This document shows, piece after piece, positions 54,301 through 64,000 of a stretch of 64,000 bases of DNA. The notes beneath the pieces were generated by a model. That model was not told the DNA's origin and made no database searches. It worked only from the letters and a program-made list of their open reading frames with translations. How positions within the stretch are numbered: position 1 is the stretch's first letter; each line of letters starts with the position of its first letter. The stretch is from Diplosphaera chodatii (lineage: Eukaryota > Chlorophyta > Trebouxiophyceae > Prasiolales > Stichococcaceae), in NCBI GenBank assembly GCA_032358165.1, contig JAALGY010000014.1, forward strand, positions 1-64,000, in the 5' to 3' direction. The position numbers and the translations under genes are program-made.

Positions 54301-57300
54301 CTGTGTGGGGCGCTCAGTGCCAGAGGTGAACAACTTCCGTTCGCTGCCGACGCCCAGCGGTGCCATCTGGCCGCAGTTTCTGCTGGACATCTCCTACCGC
54401 GGTGTGTATGTGGTTACTGAGTGCTTGGTCGAAGTGCTCAACAGCTGCAGCACATGTTGGCTCGTGCACCTGGCCCCTCATCAAACCAGGCTTCCCTGCA
54501 GGTGATGCGTGGGTGATTGTGGAGACGAAAGTGGACCTGCGGTCCTCCACAGCCTGGTCGCAGTTTGATGAGGCAATAGGTCACTTTGGCGGGGAGGCTG
54601 CTGACGCACATGCTGAGCCTGCATTGGACTCGGAGGACGAAGAAGCAACCGATGGTGATACACCCCTGCTAGACAAGGCTGGGGAGGCTACTGTGGTTGA
54701 TTGCATCTAATTCAGATAAATCACATCCTGGTGCGGACGGAAATCGTGATCTGCCACTGCAGATGATGTGCCATCGTTGCTGGATGTGCCAGCTGGCAAA
54801 CCGGGCAAGGGCAGACGGCGCAAGCTGCTGGACGTTGGTGCCATGCGCAAAGCGGCGGCCTCGCAGATCCGGCGGATGGCCGACTCTGCAGCAAAGTCCA
54901 TCTCGCAGTGCGTCCAAGTCTGCTGATACTTGCCAGTTAGTCACTTGTTTCAGCGAGATGGCAACCCTTTGGTGGCCGCAGTTCCTGCTGGATAGTTCAT
55001 TCCGAGTGCACGGCCACCCCCTTTGCAGGATACCGCTGCGGCTCAAGGTGCGCATCAGCAGCATCGACGGCACAATGCTGGTGTGGCTGCCGCCGCCACC
55101 TGGGGACCGCCTCTGGAGCGCCTTCACATCACTGCGGGAGCTCAATCTGACAGCCAAGCCCGTGGTGCGGCCCCAGCTGTCAGACCTACACCTACCGTGT
55201 ATGCTGATGGTTCCATGCTTGGCTAGGTGCGAGCTGGAAGACTGCTGTCATGTTGTCAGGGTGGAACCCCAGCTGACTTGTTTGCAGGCTACAGTCCATT
55301 GTTGGTGATACATTGTGCAGGTGGGCAGCAGGATGCTCAAGTCGACAGCGCAGGCTGCGCGCGCCAGCCAGTGGATTGAGAACAAGCTGAAGCGCAGCAT
55401 AACGAAGAACATGATGTATCCAGCCTGCTCGGACATGCGGCTGCCTGGCCTCATACCCTACGACAACCCAGATGTTGCGCGCCCGCTGCCAAGGGCCAAG
55501 TCAGAAGCAGGTGGGAAGCCGAACTGGGTTTTTATGAGCTTGCAAGCTGCAGCGTGACGTAGATGTGGACATGCAACAAGCCTGGCCATCATGTTTCAAA
55601 GTCGGCCTGCCACGAGGCTGCTCTGTGCGACGTGTGCAGGCGAGGAGGTGGACGCGCTGCTGGCCAAGGGCCAGGCGGGCGCCCACATGCTGGCGGCGCT
55701 GGGCGGTGACCGCGGCCCAAGGCAGCCGCCCACCAACCTGGCAGCGCTGCGCGCAACAGCAGAGGTGCCAACTACAGTGTCTGCTGCCGCTGCTGCTCTC
55801 AGTGCATGCGATAGTCATTTGCACGTCCATCACAGGGAACCGACAGCCCGTTCATCAAAATCAGTCCTGTCCCGACTGCAGATGCTGGCATCGCAAGGAT
55901 CGTCTGAGCGCGACCGCACCCCTTGTGCACAGCCAGATGGTGCTGCAGCTGGTCCGGTGGCTCACTCTCGAGTACGTTGCTCCTTGTGACCTGTGGATCG
56001 ATTGTGTGATTGCAGCGTGCATTGTGTGGATGCGAAAGACGTGCTTGCTCACATCCAGTGTGATTTCTTGGCGCGTGCAGCCGGGCGAAAAGGGCGACGC
56101 CCTCCGCACCGTTGTGGATGCAGCGCAGAGGCAGGCACACAGTCAAGGCACCTCTGCAGCGCCCAACGCAGATGCTAGCAGCCGTTTGACAAGCCAGCAG
56201 CAGCCAACCAGTGCCTCCGGCAGCAGCCAGCAGCCAGCACGCAGCAGGCGTGCTGAGCCTACAGTGGCGAGTGCTGCTCGGCCCACCCTGTCGGGCTCAC
56301 CCGCGAAGCAGCTGTCAAGGTCAGCGCAGCAGCCACCACCACCACCGGATGAGCCGCAGGAAGTGGAGCTGTCACTGCTGCCCTCGCGGTCCTATGTGCA
56401 GGACCCAGAGCTGGCGGGTGCTGGCCCGCTGTCAGAACCAAGCAGTCCAGCTGCAGACCATGAGCAGCAGGCGTCTGGCATGAGTGCAATGCGCCAGCGC
56501 TCATCGTCGTTACCACACCCGCATGATGACGCAGGTGGGCAGTGCCATCTGATGTGTGTGCACTATGTTTATGTGTTGCACAGTCCGCCAAGACTCTTGG
56601 CTTGACACCCTGCTCATGTGCTGCAGGAGCCACTACTGCTGGATTGCCAAGGCTGCGGGTTTCAGTGTCAGATGCCGGTGGTAGTCAGGATGCAGGCAGC
56701 AGGCGAGCTGGTGCTGGCGCTCAAGTCGAAGGTGACGGTCTGCTGTAGTCAACACGACACTGGACTCTGCTCTCTGCTTTTCGGTCTTGGCACCTTGCAA
56801 GGTGCGTGCGCAGCGAAAGGGATGCCGCTGCATGCTGCTGTGCAGGTGCAAGTCCAACATCTGCGACAGCAGAGATAGGTCACCTTGTTGCGCCGGCACA
56901 CACGCCCACAGACGAGCATCCAGGCCATCAGTGGTCCAAGACATCGGCGGCCGGCTTCGAAGGCCAGGGCGGCGGCAGCAGAGGCAGCAGCAGAGCGGCA
57001 CCCCCTGCACCAGCCAGGTGCGGGGATGTACCTGTCTCTCTGTTTGATCTGCACGGCATGGAGTCCCTACTGCATATTGATACTCACCCTGCGATCTGTG
57101 CTTTCATTTAAGGGGCAGTCAGCATGGCAAGCCACGCTGGTTCCCCTCCGGCAGCATGTCAGACAAGTTCGAGGGATTTGTCAGCAAGCAACAGGAGCGG
57201 TTAGCGGATGCGACACGCGGGTTGGCCTTGAATCTTGGCAAGGTGCAGCAGCAGAGCGGCGCACGAGAGGGAGCGAGTCATCCACCGCAGCCTCGACCGG

Positions 57301-57320
57301 GCGCCGCCGACCAAAGCTAG
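51358..57320 (+). CDS. TEX2-like PH/SMP-domain lipid-transfer protein (about 1200 aa, about 22 exons)
   Basis: Exons with consistent phase: 51358-51404, 51485-51611, 51756-52043, 52149-52345, 52483-52590, 52712-52832, 52953-53079, 53128-53427, 53533-53792, 54006-54182, 54290-54401, 54502-54654, 54763-54907, 55029-55164, 55321-55510, 55640-55764, 56081-56534, 56627-56731, 56846-57017, 57113-57320 (TAG). One or two small exons between 55765 and 56080 are uncertain. The N-terminus is a membrane anchor (LLHLLLGSLLTIIGAGALV). A PH-like region follows (KWFALARGGTLFLAEK, QQKSFFMFASDGF). The SMP domain (about 526-830) has VAFDLLRMPSFRDAA, VQRKLDQLRYPAYIDRL, AIWPQFLLDISYRG, LPPPPGDRLWSAFTSL and KNMMYPACSDMRLPGL. 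TEX2/Nvj2 proteins shuttle lipids at ER contact sites. The Ser/Pro/Gln-rich C-terminus ends MSDKFEGFVSKQQERLA... . Confidence 0.85.
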
Positions 57321-57688
57321 ATCTGGAGCAACATGTGGGCCCCGTGTCAAGGGCCAGTTCTCAAGAAGTGGTGATTGAAGCGTTCCTATTGATTGCAATG
57401 CAGTACACACACTCGATTCAGGCCGCCAGTAAGTTCGGCACTGTGCAGGCTGGTCCACTGCAGCCATGTTGCTCCGTGATTGTGAATATGGATGCAGAGC
57501 ATGTCAGCATGAATGTGAGCTGTTTACTCCATGGACACCAAATTGACGGCATGCAAACGGCATGCAAACCATATCAGCGTCTGATCGGCCCAACAGACGC
57601 GTGCAAGAAAACCCTAACTAGACTGAAGGCAAAACCACGCAATTACTTGCACAAGCTTGGCTTTAATCTCCCTGCAATATGACGCGGT
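57321..57688. other. Convergent intergenic region (TEX2-like / RRP12)
   Basis: The 368 bp lie between two convergent stop codons (TAG 57320 on + and TAG 57691-57689 on -). The presumed 3' UTRs of both genes meet here. No ORF or repeat is supported. Confidence 0.4.
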
Positions 57689-60600
57689 CTACTGGTTCCT
57701 GCGCCTCCGCTTTGGCGCACGGCCGCCTGGCGCTGCTGCAGGCTTCTGGCCGATGACGGTTGCAAGGCTCGACTTGGCAGACGCTGTCTTGCCGGGCCGC
57801 CTGTTGAGCAGCTTGCGGTCCAGCGGCCAGTAGGCGTAGGGCTCCACTTTGCTGCCGCCCTTCACGTCGCCGCCGCCCTTCTTCGCCTTGAACCTGCAGA
57901 TGAACGTTCGGTGTCCTGTGTTGTCCTGTGTTCAACACCATGCTCGCGCTCCGGCCGCCAGCTACATCGATGTCTTCCTGATACGAGCCCATGTAGCAGG
58001 ATGTCTACCAACACGCATGCTCAGCACGCACCTGTTGCCGCTGTGCTGGTCGCCACGCTTGCTGCTTTTGGCGGAGGCACGCGAGGCGGTGCTGCGGCCC
58101 GCCACCGACCTACCCTCGAAAGTGCTGCGGCCGTCAAACGACTTGCCGGCTGCTGATGGTGCGAAGCGCACGCCCCTGCATGCAGCAAAATACCACCTGC
58201 GAGCAGGTTCCGGGGCACTGCACGGCACCTCAGTCAGAGTTGTGACCATCTAGATAGAGCAAAGTGTGGTAAAATATGTGCGGTCCTGTACGCCGGGCAA
58301 GCAGCATCACCTGCCGCCACCAGCTGGGCCACCATCGCTGTCGTCGTCGTCGTCAAAGTCCTCTGCAGTGAGCGTGCCCTTGCGCTTCCTGGCGCCCTTC
58401 CCCGTAGGAATGAAGGCCTCCTGCTCGTCGTCCTGCGGGCAGATGATGAGCCGTCTCAGCTGCAAAGTCAGCACGCACGCCAACAGAGCAGCCACGCTGA
58501 CGGTCAGATGTCGCTTGTGAACAATATACGCATGGGATGTCCACGACAATCAGACTACCGCACACCTTGATGACCATGCGGCCGCCCATGTCGCGCGTGA
58601 AGTCGTCGATGTCTGGTACCGCGCGGTCTCGGCTGGCTGCGCTCCGCATCAGCTGCCGCGCGGTGCCTGGCGCGAGGATGCAGGGCACATGCTTCACGGT
58701 GCATCTGGCCACCAGTTGCATGTGCAAGCAGGGAGCGTCATGCGGGTGCACAGGGCGCAGGCCCACCCGCATCCAGCAGGTCGGCGACGTCATCCCCAGT
58801 GGCGACCGGCAGGCGCACGCCGCCCCGCTGCTTGACCGACTTGGCAGTCCTGGCCGCAGAGGCGGCTCCGCGCCCCAAGCCACCAGCCCGGCTGGCGCCC
58901 CTCTGCACGTAGAGTGTCGGGAGTGTTACTGATAGCCACCAGGCATGCGTGCACAGCCCAAGCTGACACGCACTGCAATGCAGACAGCGTGAGGTGAGCA
59001 ACGAGGTACAGGCACAGCAAGGGCAGGGCAGCTCACTGATGGTGCTCCCTGGCCCTCCGAGTCTGAGAACACATCGTTGTCGGCCCACGCCTGGCGGCGG
59101 GCGGTGCGGCCCCCGGCGGTGCGCTGCGACCGTGCATCATGGGCAGCCGCCTCGAAGTCACCGGCCTGCAGTGCAGCATGATATGTGATCCACCCTGGTG
59201 TCAATCTGCGTTAGGCCACAGCTGCTGGTGCTGCAGTGTGCTGCTTGGCTCAGCGAATTGTAGTCTAATTTGGATCCTCATGAAGGTCAGAAAGAGAGTT
59301 TGGAGTCATCATTGCCAAGCCCGCACGCCACACGACGCCAACCTGCAATCAGGCCGCAGTGTCTGTGCGGCAACGACGTAAATCGTTTATCATGTGCCTT
59401 CAGTGTACCTCGGTGGCTGCAGCGCCAGCCTTTTTGGCGGCCTTGTGGGCGCGCTCTTTGCGGATGTGGGTCAGCAGCTTGGTGTCGCTCTCCGGCATGG
59501 CGGCCTCCACGGCGTCGTAGCCACACCGCCGCGCCAGCTTCTCGACAATCAAACGCACCTGGCATGCGCGCCCACATGTGGGTCTTTTGCCGATGGTATT
59601 ACATACAAGCATCGCGCATGCAACGTATGCATGTGTGCGTTGTCCTGCAATGCATGGTTAGCGGCCACGCTGCAGGCTGTGGAACGTCTGATTGCAAGCG
59701 CAAAGGCAAGCAACAGCAGACGACACAGCAGGTGGCGACCGTCAGCAAAAATCCCCACCTTGAGCTTGAACTTGTTCTTGGAGTCTGCTGCCCACAGGAG
59801 GACGCCCTCCAGGATGGGACCCAGCTGCGGCTGCAGCGCCTCCACCGGCAGCCGCATTGCCACCACCTGTACACCAGGTATGGACGGCGAGGTGACCTTA
59901 TGCTTCAGGGTGGTTGCTTCGTCAAGGTGGGCGGTTTGTCTGACATCTTGCCTGTGGTACAAGCGACGGGTCGCCGACATGGAATGTGATGTAGTGCCGT
60001 GAGTGACTGTCAGCGCCAATGCAGACTGCGCCCTCCTTCGAGCAGCGCAGTCTGCAGCACCCATCGGCTGGCAGGGAGGCTGCAAAGCCAGGGGTTGCAT
60101 CGACGCATAGCGTTCCTGTACGCATCACCTTGCCGAGCTGCCGTGCAGTGCGAGACAGCCTGGTGGTTGAGATGCAAGCATGGGAGGGTTATTCAGCTGA
60201 AACACGTGGGTTTTCAGGGCTGCACACCTGAAAATCCTTTTGGTTGGGTAGATCGGATCAGTTGTTCACACTGTACTTTGGAGCTTAGAAGTATTAGAAG
60301 CAGATGCGGACCTTCAGGAAGCCGAGGACGGCCTTGACGACCTCTCGCGCCCGGGACCGCAGCAGCGACAGCGCGGCGGGCATGAGCTCCGGCACCGAGG
60401 CGGCCAGGGCGCCGCCGAACTCGTACAGCAGGCGCGCGAGGGCCATCACGGCCGCGGCCACCATGTGCGGTGACTCGCCCGCCATGCCGCCCAGCACCAT
60501 GGTGAACAGCACTCGCAGCCCCCCCGGCGGCGCGCCTGCGAGTGACAGCCCAGGGGTTGTTGTGCTGACATGTGCAAGACAACATGCACGCATCGTGATA

Positions 60601-63600
60601 TGACATCCAATGAATCTGGCGGGGTAGTTTGTGATGGCCATGACGTGCAGCATGGACAGGCCTACTGTGTGAAATTGCATATGCGTGCACACATCTTGCA
60701 GTATTTTGGTGTGACATACCAGGATCGAGGCTGGGAGGCACCGACTCGTGCATGGCGTGCGCGATGTCGACGAGGACATCATTCGCTGCGGAGCGCGTCT
60801 TCTGGTTGACCTCCTTGCACGCCAGCACAATCTCCCCCACAAGACTCGCCATCAACTGCGGCATGCATGAGGACAAAGTCGACACCAATTACCCCCAACT
60901 TAGGTTTGCCTACAGCTCAGTTCTTACAGCTCAGTTCACTGAACATGGCTACAGCAAGCATTGTTGCCTGCAGCGCCCTTCAATCAGGGATGCCCGCAAG
61001 GCACGAACCTGCTGGCGCTTCTCTTGCGGTGTCGACATGGCAGTCTCGTCAGCTGCCTCGCTGGGGCCCAGATCAAAGTCCAGATTTGGGCTGGCGTCTA
61101 GCAGCAAGATGACGGACTTCAGGCAGCGCAGCCGGAAGCGGCGCGCAGCTGAAGACACCCCCTTGGTGCTGCTGAGCAGCGCCTGCAGCACTGCCTGCAA
61201 ATCGCGGCGCATTTGCTGAAGCTGACATTTGGCAGTGACACACTCTTGACAAGCAGGATCACCCATAGGAAGTATGCAGGATGGACCCAGTGCTCGGACA
61301 GAGTAATTTAAGGATTGCATTCTCATAACACCTTGCTGTGCAAGGCACTCAATTAGGGACAGTCCAGTTGATCATCATTGCACTGGATCGGGCGTTAACA
61401 TGCCCAGCTGCCATCTGACACGTCTTGCAATTCCAACTCCATCGCACACCTGTAGGTTGGCACGGATGAAGCCTGGCCGCGACTCGCACAAATAAGCCAC
61501 CACCTTGTACGACTTCTTCTGCACCCCGCTGTCCTTGTCCTGCCAGCACATCGCAGTTGAAGTGACAGCATGCCGACTGCTAAAGGCATGATTACCATCT
61601 GTAGGACTATTGACGGGAGGTCAGGAACGATGCAGTTAGCGCCTGGCTCTGAAGTCCACTTCGAGCAGCACCCCTGACACAATTACACTTGCAAAACACC
61701 CACCGGGAGGCCAAGCGCTGCGGTCTTGAACAGCGTGGCGAGGCCCGCGTCGCTGAGGCCGCCCGCCAGGCACAGGGCCAGGTCCAGGAATGTGCCGCGA
61801 CGGGCGGCGGGCGTGTCACCGCCCTCCCGCACCGCGTCCGATGGCACCTCTGCTGCCGCTGCATCATTCACCACCTGAGCACAACACCTCAGGCTGTAGG
61901 AACATGCCTATACCATCATGTGCTGCTTATCATGCGCTTCAGATAGGGAAGAAAGTGATGGTTTGCTGCACGCAGACTCCGACCAGCACCTGCACACTGA
62001 AGTATGTCTGGCACAAGCCAGCTGGGCACCTTGATCAACTTCTGGACTGCTGTGCGGAAGAAGCCCGCGACCATGTCAGGCGCACAGATGCAGGCATAAG
62101 AAGCGAGTGCTTCGCCGAGAGGCCCCCGCGCCTCCGGTGCAGCCGCCACAAAGGAGGTGCACAGCACGGGCACCCAACTCATTGCGGAGGCACGAAGTGC
62201 TTCCACATTCCTGCAGGATATGATGACTTCACGTCACGCAGAAAAGAGTGACATGCGTCACTGCCTTTTGTTACGATGGTCCGACTTGCACACATCAAAC
62301 ACAGTGACATTCTGAGCTCCAGGGCACAGCAGCAGGCAAAAGTTCAGGTGCTGGCAGATACCTTGTGGCAACCTCCACAGTGTAGCTGGCAGGCACATCA
62401 GGATGCATAGCTGCAGAAATGCCATCATCATCGTGTGCTTCCTCTTCATGAGCATGTTGCCCAGGGTCGCCCGGCCCAATCAGCTCTGAGGCGCCAGCAG
62501 CCTACACAGTGGGGCATTTGTTGCCCATCCATCCGCAGTGGCTCTGATGTGCAACAGTGATGTTGGATTGACACCCACCAATCCTGCGTCACATGCCAGG
62601 CAGCTGTGCAGACCTTGAGAGCTGCTCTGTTCTGCAAGCACAGCGTCTGCAGCGCATGGCAGATAGCTGGCCGCAGGTCCTGCCGACTTTGGAAGGCCGC
62701 TCCCAGCAGAGCCACATGCGCCCTGCGTCCAGGTGTGACCATCGTGAACATAGAGCACATGCAGATGCTGCCAGTGTGGTCACACAGCACACCGTGCCAC
62801 GTCTCAGTGGTAGTGACAATGTGTTTGATCTTCACACAGCCGTAAGGCCTATCTCAGATCTCAACAACATTTGCTTCGTCATTGACGCGCTCAGAAAGGG
62901 GGATGGCAGCAAGTGGCATGGCTCAGGAACATAGTGTTTCGTCCTTATGATCCGTTGGTTAATCCTGCATGTTGTTAGTAACATCATCGCCATGCCAGTA
63001 CTACCCCACAAGGGAAGGTGGGCTTCTTGCCACTCAGCAAGCGCAGCAAACGCCAGGGCCAGGATCAGACATGTTGCGATGTTGTCAACACGGTTTTGTG
63101 ATGGAAACAGCATCTTTCTGTGGAAAGAAGACATGTTTTGTATCATCATCTCCTGGAATGGTAACTTCAGGCAATTGTGCATACGGATCACATACGGATT
63201 ACACAGAATTAGTGGGAAGGTGTATTGGTGACATGCCACACGCACGGGAATGCTGTGCTGGTGTCGGCCGCCCAGGAGCAGAAGGACGGCAGCGTCGCCC
63301 ACAGCTGCAGCTCCAACGCCCGGCATTGCAGCGCCTGTTGCACGAAGGAACACGAACGTCGGCGGAATCCTAGATGCCTTTTCAAGATGATTGCAGAGTG
63401 GTTCCTCTCAGCGTCAACCCCTCGCCTGATGCTGGTGGCTGGGCCCGCCCCTCTCCGCTGCTGCAGCCAGCCCCCCGCATGCACGGGCCGCCGGCAGCAG
63501 CTTGCTGCCCCAGTAGCCCAGGTGCGCACCGCGGGTGTGCTGCCGCACCAGTGGCAGGAGCCAGGTGCGCGCCTCGCCAGAGCCGTTGATGCCCTGCAAG

Positions 63601-64000
63601 ATGTGGACAGGACAACCCTGGGCAAGCTAGGTTCTGCCAGCCTCGAGGTGCCTGCCTGAGCGCAAGGTGCTTGCAACGGCTCGACATCCCAATGCAGCCA
63701 ACACGGGGTACGAAACCCCGGCTTGTCAGCCACACCTCTTCCAGGCGCAGCGGCAGGGTGTCGAGCACGGCCTCGGGTCCCAGCGACCTGACCGCGGCGC
63801 CCAGAGCGGCCTCCGCCCCCCGCCGGGCAGCTGCCAGGTCGGCCAGGCCGCCGTCGGGGTCGTCTCCAGCAGCCTCCGCCGCTGCTGCATCGCCGGCAAT
63901 CTCGTCCAGGCGTGCGAGCAGTGGGGCTGCGAGCGGCGCGCCTACTGGCCCCAGCACCGCCAGCAGCTCCGTCGCAACTGCACAGTGAACCGCAGGAGCT
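57689..64000 (-). CDS. RRP12-like ribosome biogenesis protein (5' part outside window)
   Basis: A long multi-exon - strand gene whose exons I recognise piecewise. Segments in order: EAALGAAVRSLGPEAVLDTL (about 63800), ARTWLLPLVRQHTRGAHLGY (about 63550), LQCRALELQLWATLPSFC (about 63290), DLRPAICHALQTLCLQN (about 62660), VEALRASAMSWVPVLC (about 62180), DKDSGVQKKSYKVVAYL (about 61510), the GEIVLACKEVNQKTRSAAND signature of the NUC173 region (about 60800), MVLGGMAGESPHMVAAAVMA with SRAREVVKAVLGF (about 60480-60310), ILEGVLLWAADSKNKFKLK (about 59790) and LLTHIRKERAHKAAKK (about 59460). The acidic/basic C-terminus ends YAYWPLDRKLLNRR...PKRRRRNQ and TAG 57691-57689. RRP12 is a nucleolar HEAT-repeat export and processing factor for pre-40S and pre-60S particles. 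The exon joins were not all resolved. Confidence 0.88.

Overview
The window looks like nuclear DNA of a GC-rich, intron-dense green alga. The evidence is a plastid-lumen PsbP-domain gene, plant-type SAC9 (SAC plus WW domain) and a plant-type dual-specificity phosphatase, all with many short GT-AG introns. A trebouxiophyte relative of Chlorella or Coccomyxa is my best guess, but it is an inference: no rRNA or other marker gene is present.

Layout 1: bases 1 to about 31,806 are a nested cluster of two unrelated non-LTR retrotransposon families. LINE-A is very large (about 12 kb). It has 98-bp tandem monomers at the 5' end, ORF1, then ORF2 (endonuclease plus reverse transcriptase) joined by an ATGA stop-start overlap, a 92-bp minisatellite and a unique segment in the 3' UTR, and a (CAAA)n tail. 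Two copies stand head-to-tail: copy 1 at 1-12975 and copy 2 at 12976-31437, the second planted in the tail of the first. LINE-B is about 4.1 kb, has one long frame (endonuclease plus RT plus C-terminal Cys motif) and ends in (TCAATG)n. It has invaded LINE-A copy 2 in both orientations, and also itself, leaving 5-7 bp target-site duplications. A 205-bp AT-rich insert that looks like organelle DNA and a twin-primed (5'-inverted) LINE-B copy complete the cluster. The architecture recalls the Zepp-type LINE clusters reported at telomeres or centromeres of chlorophytes.

Layout 2: 31,807-64,000 is dense single-copy DNA with nine protein genes. In order: a ZIP zinc transporter (ZTP29-like, -), a PsbP-domain protein (-), a Zn-ribbon dual-specificity phosphatase (+), organellar release factor 1 (-), a sphingomyelin/IPC-synthase-like PAP2-C protein (+), a WDR91-like endosomal protein (-), a SAC9-like phosphoinositide phosphatase (-), a TEX2-like PH/SMP lipid-transfer protein (+), and RRP12 (-, 5' end outside the window). 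I rebuilt exon chains by hand. Exon lengths and phases close into single open frames for ZIP, DSP, RF1, PAP2-C, WDR91 and SAC9, and nearly so for TEX2. Three introns appear to use GC instead of GT donors.

Four neighbouring genes (PAP2-C, WDR91, SAC9, TEX2-like; 40.8-57.3 kb) all concern sphingolipid or phosphoinositide membrane biology. SAC9 and TEX2-like are divergently transcribed from a gap of about 0.6 kb. Whether this is functional clustering or chance cannot be decided from one genome.
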